DNA of 64,000 nucleotides from positions 39,075 through 103,074 of the forward strand of contig NZ_QYCN01000002.1 in the NCBI RefSeq assembly GCF_003583925.1, read 5' to 3'. Of this stretch, positions 18,068 through 26,328 are shown piece by piece (within the stretch, counting starts at the first letter, position 1; every line of letters begins with the position of its first letter). The position numbers were made by a program, and so were the translations under genes. This DNA comes from Hymenobacter rubripertinctus (GTDB lineage: Bacteria > Bacteroidota > Bacteroidia > Cytophagales > Hymenobacteraceae). The notes under the pieces are model-generated. The model had not been told where the DNA came from, ran no database searches, and worked only from the letters and a program-made list of their open reading frames with translations.

Positions 18068-18082
18068 TGAGCCTCCTGTCGG
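18068..18082. other. Attachment-site copy (left end of right element)
   Basis: TGAGCCTCCTGTCGG is identical to 37747-37761, which overlaps the 3' end of tRNA-Thr. It lies between the hairpin next to integrase 1 and the repressor gene. It is therefore the likely junction between the two tandem elements. Confidence 0.75.
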
Positions 18083-18154
18083 AACCTCACCAATCCGCCG
18101 AAGCACTCGGCAAAATATTGTTTATCAGGTCATTACACCTGAATTGAAAATCAA

Positions 18155-19012
18155 CTATTCAGACCGGGGGGCGTCAGAGGGGGCGTTTTGATCCAGCCGC
18201 TCCAACACGGCACTTCGCTCGAGGCCCAATGACTCGATAGCTTCCCACAACCGTTCCGCCGTGATGTGGGGCGCGCTCGGTAAAAACGTCGACAAGTAGC
18301 CCCGCACCCGCCACAGCTCCATGATGTCGGCTACGTCCAGCGGGTAGGGATGCCGGTGCGGATTATCCGAGTACAGAATCACTTCCTCCTCCAGGTCCGC
18401 AATCCGGTGCCGGATGCGCTTGAGCATCACGGCTTCCGCCGTCACCACCACATACATATCCCCGGGCACCAGCAACCGCCAGTTGTCGACCAGCGAGCAG
18501 ACCACCACATCGTTGTGGTTGAGCGTGGGCGTCATTGAATCACCCGCCACCTCAAAGGCCCGGAACTTGCCCTGCTCGAAGTGCGGCAGCCGGTAGCGCG
18601 GCAGGTCCTGCACGAACACGGCCTCGTTATGCTGCAGCGTGTAGCCCGCCTGGGCCGCCACCGGCACCAGCTCCACGTTGTCCACCCCGTCCTTGTCCAC
18701 GGTTACCACCAGCACCCCGCCATTATTCACCACCCCCTGACCGAGCGCCGGCTTAGGGCGGGCGGCGGGCGTAGCGCGTGCCGCCGGTTCCAGCATCTCC
18801 CCCCGGCCCATGACCAGCCACGCGGGCGACACCTCCGGGAAGGCATCCAGAATATCCACAAGTGTGGGAAAGCTCGGCTCCGTACCCGATAAGATTTTAT
18901 ACATCTTGCTATTGGTATTATAGCCCAGTTTCTGCGTCACACTATTGGCGTTTAAGCTGTAGTGCTGCAATAACTCGTTGATTCTGGTGGTTACGGTTGC
19001 CTTGCTGTCCAT
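18155..19012 (-). CDS. Phage-type repressor, HTH plus S24 LexA-like peptidase
   Basis: 285 residues. An N-terminal helix-turn-helix (ITRINELLQHYSLNANSVTQ, about 8-65) is followed by a linker and an S24 peptidase domain. FEVAGDSMTPTLNHNDVVV (Ser about 183) and the later VMLKRI (Lys) form the Ser-Lys pair expected for RecA-triggered self-cleavage. It should hold the element's early promoters off until DNA damage. The ATG at 19012 overlaps a 14-bp repeat also found 33 bases upstream, suggesting autoregulation. It is divergent from a small Cro-like gene. Confidence 0.85.
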   Translation of the reverse strand: MDSKATVTTRINELLQHYSLNANSVTQKLGYNTNSKMYKILSGTEPSFPTLVDILDAFPEVSPAWLVMGRGEMLEPAARATPAARPKPALGQGVVNNGGVLVVTVDKDGVDNVELVPVAAQAGYTLQHNEAVFVQDLPRYRLPHFEQGKFRAFEVAGDSMTPTLNHNDVVVCSLVDNWRLLVPGDMYVVVTAEAVMLKRIRHRIADLEEEVILYSDNPHRHPYPLDVADIMELWRVRGYLSTFLPSAPHITAERLWEAIESLGLERSAVLERLDQNAPSDAPRSE

Positions 19013-19124
19013 TTTTATGGGTATCGGAGTGCGGTATGCTCGGATTTTTATGCGTATGTTAGTAGGCGTATTTCCTGTCCAGGAACTACAAACATACACT
19101 TTTACCCACATAATACCTACAACT
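19011..19124. promoter_or_regulatory. Divergent repressor/early promoter region with operators
   Basis: ATTTTTATGGGTAT (19011-19024) and ATTTTTATGCGTAT (19044-19057) are direct repeats 33 bases apart, three helical turns. A minus-strand -7 box TATGTTTG (complement of 19089-19096) with TTG at 19120-19122 can drive the repressor. The repeats lie between this promoter and the repressor ATG. Confidence 0.6.
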
Positions 19125-19382
19125 ATGGCCGAAGAAGCGAAAGAAAGAACCCTACTGCAACGGGTGCTCGATACTTTACCCCGCAACCATACCGTGCTCA
19201 AAGATGCCCAGCAGGCCCTGGCTGCGAAGGGCACGGAGGTAACCCGCGGAGCCCTCTACGAGGTGATCAAGGGCCGCAGCAAAAAGCCCGAACTCATGGA
19301 AGCCATCCTTGATGCGGCCGAGGCCACTAAGGCCCGCACGGCCGCCCTGGAGGCGCGCGCCCAAAAATTAGCCGACCAATAG
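19125..19382 (+). CDS. Small Cro-like DNA-binding protein
   Basis: 85 residues, all helical. The segment NHTVLKDAQQALAAKGTEVT then RGALYEVIKGRSKKPELMEA looks like a helix-turn-helix with the charged recognition helix expected of Cro or antirepressor proteins. It is divergent from the S24 repressor and leads the rightward early operon. I use the ATG at 19125; the upstream extension crosses the operators. Role inferred from position and pattern. Confidence 0.6.
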   Translation: MAEEAKERTLLQRVLDTLPRNHTVLKDAQQALAAKGTEVTRGALYEVIKGRSKKPELMEAILDAAEATKARTAALEARAQKLADQ

Positions 19383-19395
19383 CCGCCGAATAACT

Positions 19396-19689
19396 ATGCA
19401 AGCCGCCTACATCGTGCCCGCCACCGAGTGGGACAACCTCACCGCCCGCCTCGCCCGCCTCGAATCCGCCGAGGCCGCCCGCCAGGCCCCCGCGCCCCCG
19501 CCCGACGACGTGCTGACCACCGCCCAGGCCGCCGCTTATATCGGCCTGTCGGTCGATGCCCTGCTGCGGGCCCGCAAGGATGGCCGCCTGCCGGGCGTGC
19601 GCCTCAACGACCGCGACTGGGGCTTCCGCCGCTCCAGCCTCGACAAATACCCCCGCCGCTACGCGCGGGTCACCAACCCGGCCAGTTAG
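19396..19689 (+). CDS. Excisionase / MerR-like HTH protein
   Basis: 97 residues. After a Pro-rich linker it reads LTTAQAAAYIGLSVDALLRA, then RKDGRLPGVRL and WGFRRSSLDKY, the HTH_17 excisionase pattern. In such proteins the helix and wing bend attachment DNA and set recombination direction. It starts 13 bases after the Cro-like gene, as expected for an early-operon Xis. Confidence 0.75.
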   Translation: MQAAYIVPATEWDNLTARLARLESAEAARQAPAPPPDDVLTTAQAAAYIGLSVDALLRARKDGRLPGVRLNDRDWGFRRSSLDKYPRRYARVTNPAS

Positions 19690-19739
19690 CCTCCCTGCCG
19701 CACCAACACTTTCCGCCACCTTCTCACGCCCACAGATTC

Positions 19740-20468
19740 ATGAGTACCGAACTAGCCACTATCGTCGGGCCCCAAGCCCAGAAGTCCGTTATCCAGATTA
19801 CCAGAGCCACCGTCAAAAAGCAGCTGCTGGCCGCCGAATTCACCGAACAGCTCGACCTCGAAAGCAACGCCCGCGAGTTCACCATGCAGGGCAAAGACCT
19901 CGTGCACCCCGACCTCGAAGCATGCTTTGCCCACCTCGTACCGCACTTCTGCCTACTGACCGAACAGCTCGAAGAAGGCCCCGGCTACTGGCCCGCCCAA
20001 GACCGGGACGACTTGCCCGCGCAGTTCGACAGCTACGGGGTAACCGGGCTGGTGCTCGGGGCGAAGAACGGCGTTACGCTGGTGGGCTTCCGCAAGCTCG
20101 AAAATGGCAAGGTGCTCAACCTAACCGCCCAGTACATCAGCTTCGCCGACCCCTCCGAACAGTTCGAGGAGTCCAACGCCTGGCAGTACGCCCACACCGA
20201 GAACCTGGAGCAGCTGGTAGAGGAAACGCTGGCCGAGGTGGAGTTGGCCCTGCGCGGCAAGTGCTCCGACGTGGGCCGCCAGCTACAGATGTTCGACGAG
20301 CCCCGCGAGATAGAGATGGGCGAGGCCACCGAGCCTCAGGTAGCCCCCGAAAAGCCCCGCAGCCGCAAAGCCAAAGCCACCCCCGCCACCGAGACCCCCA
20401 AGCCCGCTGGCCGGCCCCGCAAGAAGAAAGAGCCGGTAGGAGCTGAGCAAACAGAGGCAGCAGAATAA
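19740..20468 (+). CDS. Early-operon hypothetical protein
   Basis: 242 residues. Residues 1-175 look folded: STELATIVGPQAQKSVIQIT, later YGVTGLVLGAKNGVTLVGFR. The tail is lysine- and proline-rich (RSRKAKATPATETPKPAGRPR), a flexible basic arm likely to contact DNA or RNA. It lies in tandem with the excisionase and the initiator-like gene. I do not recognise the family; an accessory role in replication is possible from its place. Confidence 0.6.
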   Translation: MSTELATIVGPQAQKSVIQITRATVKKQLLAAEFTEQLDLESNAREFTMQGKDLVHPDLEACFAHLVPHFCLLTEQLEEGPGYWPAQDRDDLPAQFDSYGVTGLVLGAKNGVTLVGFRKLENGKVLNLTAQYISFADPSEQFEESNAWQYAHTENLEQLVEETLAEVELALRGKCSDVGRQLQMFDEPREIEMGEATEPQVAPEKPRSRKAKATPATETPKPAGRPRKKKEPVGAEQTEAAE

Positions 20469-20481
20469 CCCCGCGGCCCGC

Positions 20482-21489
20482 ATGAACTACGTCAGCCATA
20501 CCCGCGCCGCCCATCAGCAGCTTGCCAGTCAGGCTGACGCCCGCCCCCAGCACGTCAGCCTGTATTGGGCCCTATTCTTTGCCTGGAACGCCGCCCGGTT
20601 TCCAACTGCCATGCCACTCGACCGGGAGGCCCTGATGCGGGCCTCTCACATCGGCAATAAAGACACCCTGACCACCACGCTACAGACCCTCGACCGCTTC
20701 GGCCTGATAGCCTACCAGCCCAGCAAAGTCAACGGCGCAAGTCGGGTCGTCGTCGTCCGGTTCGACCAGGAGCATACCCCAGAAGTGGGGCAACCGCATA
20801 CCCCAGAAGTGGGGGATGCTAAAACAGTCCAGCATACCCCAGAAGTGGGGCAACCGCATACCCCGGAACTGGGGGATGCTATGGGGGGAGCATACCCCAG
20901 TTCTGGGGGTACACTCCTTATAGTGAAAACAAGTTCTATAGATAAACATGATATAAACGTCGGCGGCGGCACGAAAAAAAACAGAAAGGAAGGGTGCGCA
21001 GACGACAGGCTTTCAGGTGCGGAAGTGCTCGACGAAAACGTCCCGCCCAGCGGTGCAGTACCGCAACCGCCTGATGGCCCAGGCACAGCCCCCAAAGAAA
21101 AAGTTGCGCCAAAAAGAAAAGGGGTACCGGAGCCGGCCACGGCTGACAACCTCAGGCGCAAGGCAACCAGCCGACAACGCAAGCCCGAGGTACGCTTTGC
21201 TGATTCTGAGCTGGCCACCTACGAACAGTTCGCCGCCGCCTTCGCCGGCACCGACTACGAGCTGGCCGACCTCCGATTTTACCACGAGAAAGTCAAGAAC
21301 TGGCGTCAGCAGGGCGAGGAGCCCCGCCGCCGCGACTGGAAAGCAACTGCCACCCAATTCTTCCTCAACGATGCTCAGGATAACCGCCTCAAACTTGCCC
21401 CAGGTGTCCAACACCACAACGGCAGTAACGCGGCCTCAGGCCAGCCCGGAGGCCCAGCTGCTGAGTACCGTTCAAGCCGCTGGGATTAG
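20482..21489 (+). CDS. Replication initiator-like protein with embedded origin
   Basis: 335 residues. The N-terminus (1-95) looks like a winged helix as in phage replisome organisers (SLYWALFFAWNAARF, then LDRFGLIAYQPSKVN). The middle encodes repeated HTPEVGQP/HTPEVGDA peptides that are the translation of five DNA iterons (20772-20909), followed by an AT-rich stretch. A basic linker and a folded C-terminus (YEQFAAAFAGTDYELADL, KNWRQQGEE) follow. The layout matches lambda O, whose origin lies inside its own gene. The next gene overlaps its end by about 119 bases. Initiator function is inferred. Confidence 0.6.
   Translation: MNYVSHTRAAHQQLASQADARPQHVSLYWALFFAWNAARFPTAMPLDREALMRASHIGNKDTLTTTLQTLDRFGLIAYQPSKVNGASRVVVVRFDQEHTPEVGQPHTPEVGDAKTVQHTPEVGQPHTPELGDAMGGAYPSSGGTLLIVKTSSIDKHDINVGGGTKKNRKEGCADDRLSGAEVLDENVPPSGAVPQPPDGPGTAPKEKVAPKRKGVPEPATADNLRRKATSRQRKPEVRFADSELATYEQFAAAFAGTDYELADLRFYHEKVKNWRQQGEEPRRRDWKATATQFFLNDAQDNRLKLAPGVQHHNGSNAASGQPGGPAAEYRSSRWD
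20772..20960. other. Putative replication origin: five iterons plus AT-rich unwinding segment
   Basis: Five copies of GCATACCCCAGAAGTGGGG, or one- to four-base variants, begin at 20772, 20796, 20832, 20856 and 20890. Each is a CCCC/GGGG inverted repeat. The first four form two 60-base units. An AT-rich segment follows at about 20915-20960, in sharp contrast to the GC-rich gene around it. Confidence 0.6.
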
Positions 21490-22231
21490 GGAGCTGGCCC
21501 GTAGCACCACGCCCGCCATCCGCGAGATGATGGCCGACATGAGCCTGGGCCTCACCCGGGAAGTAGCCGTATCGGCCCCCAAAATATTCCAGCTGAAACG
21601 GGCCGTAGGGGAGCGCGACGTGGTAAAGCTGCTGGTGGCCGTGCTCCGCGCCTTCGTCGATAGCGTCCGGGCCCAGACCAAGCCCGACGCCGCCGACCTG
21701 ATGGAAGCCGCCGAGTACTTCGCCCAGACCTACACCCACGACAGCATCAAGGACATCATGCTGGCCCTGAAAGAGGCCCGCACCGGCGGCACCCTCAAAA
21801 CCTACTACAGCACGCTCGACGTGGCCGCCATCTACGAAATCATCAGCACCTACTTCGACAAAAAGGCCCTCTACCTCGAAAGTGCCCACCACGACCGCAA
21901 GGCTCAGGGCGCAGGTACCGAGTACGAGCAGGTGAAGCTGTTGGGAAGTGCCGCCCCGAAGATGCTCGATAACGTGGCCCAGCAGATACCCCAGGGCCAC
22001 CCCAACGCCAGCAGCATCCGCCAGAAACTCAGCCTCATCAAAGCCCGGCTGAAGCGGGGTCTGCTAGACCCCGAGCAGGCCGAGCAGCAGCGCACCGACG
22101 CCCGCAACGCCACCCACCGCAAGCCCCGCCCCGACTGGCAACCCAACCCCGAGGCCCAGAAGGAAATCGACAAACGGCACCGCGCCGAAGACCGCCGCCT
22201 GGCCGAAAAGTACCGCACCCGAAGCTTATAG
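21371..22231 (+). CDS. Phage-like early protein downstream of the initiator
   Basis: 286 residues if the ATG at 21371 is used; GTG at 21404 is an alternative. The visible fold begins near the frame TVQAAGIRELARSTTPAIRE and is mostly helical, with VVKLLVAVLRAFVDSVRA and a basic C-terminus (HRKPRPDWQPNPEAQKEIDK). It overlaps the initiator gene, as lambda P follows O, so a helicase-loader-like role is possible. I see no P-loop or other diagnostic motif and leave the function open. Confidence 0.5.
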   Translation: MLRITASNLPQVSNTTTAVTRPQASPEAQLLSTVQAAGIRELARSTTPAIREMMADMSLGLTREVAVSAPKIFQLKRAVGERDVVKLLVAVLRAFVDSVRAQTKPDAADLMEAAEYFAQTYTHDSIKDIMLALKEARTGGTLKTYYSTLDVAAIYEIISTYFDKKALYLESAHHDRKAQGAGTEYEQVKLLGSAAPKMLDNVAQQIPQGHPNASSIRQKLSLIKARLKRGLLDPEQAEQQRTDARNATHRKPRPDWQPNPEAQKEIDKRHRAEDRRLAEKYRTRSL

Positions 22232-22234
22232 GCC

Positions 22235-22441
22235 ATGAACACCATCCGCTACTACCGGGCCAGCTGCGGGAGCATCTACCGGGTAACCACCACCGAGGCC
22301 ACCAGCCGCAACCCGGCCAACTACATGCAGGCCCGCAAGGGGCCGAAATGTAACGTGTTTAGTCCCGAGTACCACACCAGCGCCGAGGAAGTGGCCAAGT
22401 TGGTAGCCTTCCAATCATTCATCGAAATCCCGGCCCCATGA
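22235..22441 (+). CDS. Small hypothetical protein of the early operon
   Basis: 68 residues (MNTIRYYRASCGSIYRVTTT), basic N-terminal half, no membrane segment. It starts 4 bases after the preceding stop, and its end overlaps the VRR-NUC start by four bases (ATGA), which implies translational coupling. Function unknown. Confidence 0.6.
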   Translation: MNTIRYYRASCGSIYRVTTTEATSRNPANYMQARKGPKCNVFSPEYHTSAEEVAKLVAFQSFIEIPAP

Positions 22442-22926
22442 AGCCCACGCCCCAACTTCCTCTCGACTACGACCACGGCAACAAAGCCACCCAGCAGCTC
22501 ACCGCCGCCATCCTGGCCTACCTCGATGCTCACGGTTTCGAAGCCTGGGGCCAGCCCAACCGGGGCGAGTACGACCCCAATACCGGCCGCTGGCGCCCTC
22601 ACCCCAACAGCAGGCGGGGTGTGTCTGACATTCTGGGTTATCGTCGCTCTGACGGCAAGTTTCTGGCCTGCGAAGTCAAATTCGGCAAGGACCGCCTACG
22701 CGACGAGCAGATTGTATTTCTCAACCAGGTGAAAGCGGCCGGCGGGCTGGCCTTCGTGGCCCACACACTGGCCGGCTTTGTGGCCTCGTTCGAACGCCGC
22801 GGCCTGCACTTGGTGGCCACCTCCACCGACAGTAGTAGGCCTGCACCCCCATTATACCCAAAAATGCTGATAGGAGCCCCGATTACTGATGACGCCCAGG
22901 CCACATACAATAGCTCAACCAGTTAA
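22438..22926 (+). CDS. VRR-NUC domain nuclease
   Basis: 162 residues. The core RRGVSDILGY, then ACEVKFGKDRLRDEQIVFL and AGGLAFVAHTL, fits the VRR-NUC branch of the PD-(D/E)xK superfamily (catalytic D in GVSD, E-x-K in EVK, downstream Gln). Phage members act as Holliday-junction or flap nucleases. It ends the early operon after the initiator genes, so resolution of replication intermediates is a reasonable role. The last 30 residues look disordered. Confidence 0.8.
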   Translation: MKPTPQLPLDYDHGNKATQQLTAAILAYLDAHGFEAWGQPNRGEYDPNTGRWRPHPNSRRGVSDILGYRRSDGKFLACEVKFGKDRLRDEQIVFLNQVKAAGGLAFVAHTLAGFVASFERRGLHLVATSTDSSRPAPPLYPKMLIGAPITDDAQATYNSSTS

Positions 22927-22992
22927 GTGAAGCAGGTATTTGAATAGGGTTGTCTATATAAACCGGCTTGAACACCAAAGTGCTCCACCTGC

Positions 22993-23036
22993 TTTTGTAG
23001 TGATGCTTTTTCAACTATCTTTGTTACTTAAAGTCA
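22993..23036 (+). promoter_or_regulatory. Methyltransferase promoter with C-box-like site
   Basis: TTTTG (22993-22997), 18 bases, then TATCTTTG (23016-23023) is a good Bacteroidota promoter 19 bases before the methyltransferase ATG. ACTTAAAGTC (23026-23035) fits the ACTnnnAGTC half of a C-box at about the start of transcription, so the controller protein could repress it. Confidence 0.6.
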
Positions 23037-23042
23037 TCAAAT

Positions 23043-24908
23043 ATGCTAAAGTCTTCCAAGTTCAATAAACTGTTAAACCTGTACGACCTTACACAGGTGG
23101 AGCGGCATTTAGTACATGCTTACTTGAATAAAAGGCAACTCGAAATCGCCCAAAGCCAAATTCTGACAGAATATTTCGAAGGGTTTTCAGTGGAGCTTGG
23201 ATTGCAAGATGAAATCAATAAGTGGGCACCCAATGATATAAAGGAGCTAGAAAGCTATCTGGAGCTAATCATACCAGTTGAGGACAGAAAGCTCAATGGA
23301 GCGTTCTTTACGCCATCATATATTGTAGATTATATCATTAGCGAGGTAAATCCTGGATACAATGATAGAAACCTTGACCCTAGTTGTGGAAGTGGCGCCT
23401 TTTTAGTTGGACTAGCGCGATACTACAAAGCGACTTTTGGCAAGTCAGTTAGGGGAGCTGTAATAGAGAATATTTATGGAGCAGATATTCTGGATTATAA
23501 CATAGACAGAGCAAAAGTCCTACTGACACTATATGCTCTTGAAGAAGGTGAAATACTATTAAGTACAGACTTTAACTTATTCAATCATGATACATTGCGA
23601 GTTGATTGGAATTTGACATTCCATAATATTATTGGAAACCCTCCCTATGTCAAATTTCAAGATTTGTCAACTGAAAATAGGGGGTTTCTATCAAAAGGAT
23701 GGGAAACGGTAAAAGGAGGAGCTTTCAATCTTTACTTCGCTTTTTTTGAATTAGGATATAAGCTTCTAACAGACGATGGAATACTAGCATTCATAACGCC
23801 TAATAATTATTTTACTTCGCTGGCTGGAGAGCAGCTACGGAGCTTTTTTGAACGCCATAGGTGTGTATATAAGGTGGTTGATTTTAGCCATAAAAAGGTG
23901 TTTGATGCACTTACCTATACAGCTATAACATTTCTAAATAAGAAGGTTAACGACTTGATTGCTTATGATAGATTGGATAAAAATCGAAGTCCCCAAATAT
24001 TCCTCGGCGCACTTGATTCCTCAAATGTTGCATACGAATCGCTAGTAACAAAAAAATGGCGCTTGTTGAAAGGGTCAGAGGTGCAAGCAATTCATGCAAT
24101 TGAAAACTCTGGCCTGCCACTAGGTAAATTATTTGATATAAATGTGGGGATAGCCACTTTAAAGGATGACGTTTTCTTTGTTGATGGGACTACCCTCGAA
24201 GACGAATTTTATTTAAAATCAACGCCGAATGGTCAGTATAAGATTGAAATAGCCATTACGAGGCCTGTTTATAAAATAAGTGACTTCAAAACCCAAGAGG
24301 ATATTGACAATAATTCTCGAAAGGTGATATTTCCCTATAATGAGTTAAACGGCGGGGTGACCCCAATCTCCGAGGAGGAAATGGGTCAGCAATACCCTGA
24401 GTGCTACCGATATTTAAAATCTGAAGAAAAACAACTCTTAGCTCGGGATAAAGCTAAAGTTAAGTTCGACCCATTCTATGTCTGGGGGCGGACACAGGGA
24501 CTTGTAAAAAAAGGGCTGAAAGTAGTAACACCTACTTTCAGCCAATTTCCGCGCTTCCTAAAAATTGAACAAAGTAATTCATACTTTACTAACGGATATG
24601 CTATATTCTTCAAGACTCAATCTATTTCTCTTTTTGCTAATAACGCGAATGAAATAGTACTCCCAGAAAACATAGATGTGCTCCAAAAATTACTAAATTC
24701 AGTTGTAATGGACTACTATGTGAAGAAAACTAGTGTATCTATTGACGGGGGTTACCCATGCTACCAAAAAAATTTCATTCAGAAGTTCTCAGTTCCAATA
24801 TTCACTCAGGAGGAGATTATTGCAATTAGGAATGCACAAAAGCCTCAAGCTGATGCCATTTTCATACAGAAATATCAGCTGAATCTATTATTAGGAAATC
24901 TTGACTGA
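23043..24908 (+). CDS. Type II N6-adenine DNA methyltransferase (Eco57I-like)
   Basis: 621 residues. Motif X region NGAFFTPSYIVDYI (about 95-108), SAM-binding motif I LDPSCGSGAFLVG (about 117-129), and catalytic motif IV NIIGNPPYVKF (about 197-207) mark a gamma-type N6-adenine methylase. A long C-terminal target-recognition region follows. It should protect host DNA from the nuclease encoded opposite. Its last 34 bases overlap the end of that gene. The DNA is markedly AT-rich against the surroundings, so the cassette is a recent import into the element. Confidence 0.85.
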   Translation: MLKSSKFNKLLNLYDLTQVERHLVHAYLNKRQLEIAQSQILTEYFEGFSVELGLQDEINKWAPNDIKELESYLELIIPVEDRKLNGAFFTPSYIVDYIISEVNPGYNDRNLDPSCGSGAFLVGLARYYKATFGKSVRGAVIENIYGADILDYNIDRAKVLLTLYALEEGEILLSTDFNLFNHDTLRVDWNLTFHNIIGNPPYVKFQDLSTENRGFLSKGWETVKGGAFNLYFAFFELGYKLLTDDGILAFITPNNYFTSLAGEQLRSFFERHRCVYKVVDFSHKKVFDALTYTAITFLNKKVNDLIAYDRLDKNRSPQIFLGALDSSNVAYESLVTKKWRLLKGSEVQAIHAIENSGLPLGKLFDINVGIATLKDDVFFVDGTTLEDEFYLKSTPNGQYKIEIAITRPVYKISDFKTQEDIDNNSRKVIFPYNELNGGVTPISEEEMGQQYPECYRYLKSEEKQLLARDKAKVKFDPFYVWGRTQGLVKKGLKVVTPTFSQFPRFLKIEQSNSYFTNGYAIFFKTQSISLFANNANEIVLPENIDVLQKLLNSVVMDYYVKKTSVSIDGGYPCYQKNFIQKFSVPIFTQEEIIAIRNAQKPQADAIFIQKYQLNLLLGNLD

Positions 24909-25807
24909 TAGACACTCATCATATCAGCCGCAAAGCTCCCAAATGATAATGCTCCTAGGTTAACCGTTGAATTAGGCTCCAAAAAGCCATCTGCTATCAA
25001 CTCAGCAGTTGTATTGTACAACTTTGGTACAGATGGCTCAAAGTCGACTACAAGTAGAGCAACACGCTCATATTTGTGGTGGTCGCCACTCATGCTAGTT
25101 CTGTCGTTCAAGGCTTGAAACGAGCGGATATACTTATCGATATGGACACTCTTTTTTTTAGGTGCCTCAAATCCAATTTGTTTGAGCTTAGTAGTTTTGG
25201 GGTCATATGGTTTGGCAATAATCATATAAACCTCACCAAGGACCATATTACCAGCTCTAAGGTGAAAATTGAGTGCTTCAGCGAAAGTTCTTTCGTAGAG
25301 CGTATCAAAATTCTTTGATATACTACTGAGCTGACTCCTCACATTTACTGATATGACCTGCTCAGTAAAACTGAGCCCGTATGGGTCCGTCTGACCAAAT
25401 ACATACGTGTTGTACTGCAAGACCTCGCTAGCCACGGTAATATTTCGAGGGACTATGCAAACGTCTTGATTTTTAGTTTTAAGCAATCCCGTAAGGGCTA
25501 GTTCTTTATCCTTGAGGACAGCTGGGGTAGTGAAAAGCCCAGCCTGACCAGGACCAGTTGCGCACCTTTGCAGGGCTTCAAGCTCTGGATTAATCAAGCT
25601 AGGGTGAACACCAATCCGCATGAATTCTGTTTTAACAGCATCATGTATTAGCTTAATGGGGCCTTGACTTCTAATTAGTTCGTTTTTGCCTTCTTCTCCT
25701 CTATTTTTAATTGCATTTTCAATATCTGTTTTAAATTTCAGGAGGGCTTGGTCAATAGTTCGTGATGTAAAAGCTTGTCCCGTATGATTAGCTATTAAAT
25801 TTGGCAT
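24875..25807 (-). CDS. Putative type II restriction endonuclease
   Basis: 310 residues, soluble, AT-rich gene. It lies tail-to-tail with the methyltransferase and starts inside the end of the controller gene (20-base overlap), the order C-R / M typical of controlled type II systems. The segment NFDTLYERTFAEALNFHLRA and MVLGEVYMIIAKPYD looks conserved and could include an acidic catalytic residue, but I cannot place a full PD-(D/E)xK motif. The assignment therefore rests on gene order. Specificity unknown. Confidence 0.6.
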   Translation of the reverse strand: MPNLIANHTGQAFTSRTIDQALLKFKTDIENAIKNRGEEGKNELIRSQGPIKLIHDAVKTEFMRIGVHPSLINPELEALQRCATGPGQAGLFTTPAVLKDKELALTGLLKTKNQDVCIVPRNITVASEVLQYNTYVFGQTDPYGLSFTEQVISVNVRSQLSSISKNFDTLYERTFAEALNFHLRAGNMVLGEVYMIIAKPYDPKTTKLKQIGFEAPKKKSVHIDKYIRSFQALNDRTSMSGDHHKYERVALLVVDFEPSVPKLYNTTAELIADGFLEPNSTVNLGALSFGSFAADMMSVYQSRFPNNRFS

Positions 25808-26009
25808 CGTTAAAGAAGTCGTTGAGGTTCATATTAAGGGCATTGGATATCTTCTCAATATTGACTATTGAGATATTACGCTGCCCTTTCTCAACACCTG
25901 CTATGTAGCTACGGTCTAAGTCGGCTTGATATGCTAAATCCTTCTGTGAGAGGTTAAGCTTGTCCCGTAATTCGCGAATTCGTTCGCCGATTTTCGCTCG
26001 TATATCCAT
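25788..26009 (-). CDS. Controller (C) protein, Xre-family HTH
   Basis: 73 residues. It is a classic Xre fold: IGERIRELRDKLNLSQKDLA, DLDRSYIAGVEKGQRN, then NIEKISNALNMNLNDFF. C proteins activate their own operon and delay nuclease expression until methylation is complete. The start at 26009 (MDIRAKIG) is preceded by two C-box half sites (26034-26056). It overlaps the nuclease gene, so the two are co-translated. Confidence 0.85.
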   Translation of the reverse strand: MDIRAKIGERIRELRDKLNLSQKDLAYQADLDRSYIAGVEKGQRNISIVNIEKISNALNMNLNDFFNDAKFNS

Positions 26010-26328
26010 GTGACAAAGCTGCCTCCAAAGCTTACTATAAGTCAAAGACTATAAGTAACAATCAGGTATTTATTAATAGCGCCAAAGAAGTATTTCTTAC
26101 GGTTGGCGCTGATTAATAGATTGTTAGACCCCTAAACCAATAGGGGCGACAGCTGGCCCCGGTATTTATGCTGATGTAACGGACACTCGCTATTCGTAAA
26201 TCTTACTGGGATTCTTGTCTATAAGCTCATTGGCTGCAGAATCGTACTCAACTGCATAAAGCCCAAATGCAAACAGCCCCGAACCTCACCGGCCGGGGCT
26301 GTTCTGTTTTAAGCGGGCACCGCGGCCC
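26010..26328. other. Gap between C gene and holin-like gene
   Basis: Besides the C-boxes it holds an inverted repeat AGCGCCAA/TTGGCGCT (26078-26110) and a small CCCCTA/TAGGGG hairpin (26129-26146). I see no gene. The base composition shifts here from AT-rich to GC-rich, marking the cassette edge. Confidence 0.5.
26034..26056 (-). promoter_or_regulatory. C-box operator pair
   Basis: Two copies of ACTATAAGT (26034-26042 and 26048-26056), start to start 14 bases. On the minus strand they read ACTTATAGTC and GACTTATAGT, fitting the GACTnnnAGTC consensus of C-protein operators in AhdI/Esp1396I-type systems. They lie 25 bases upstream of the C-gene ATG. Confidence 0.8.

Noticed and set aside
20772-20909. 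Spaced repeats that could suggest a CRISPR array
   Set aside because: The units are in frame in a gene, the gaps are short and repeat themselves (about 5 and 17 bases), and there is no cas gene.
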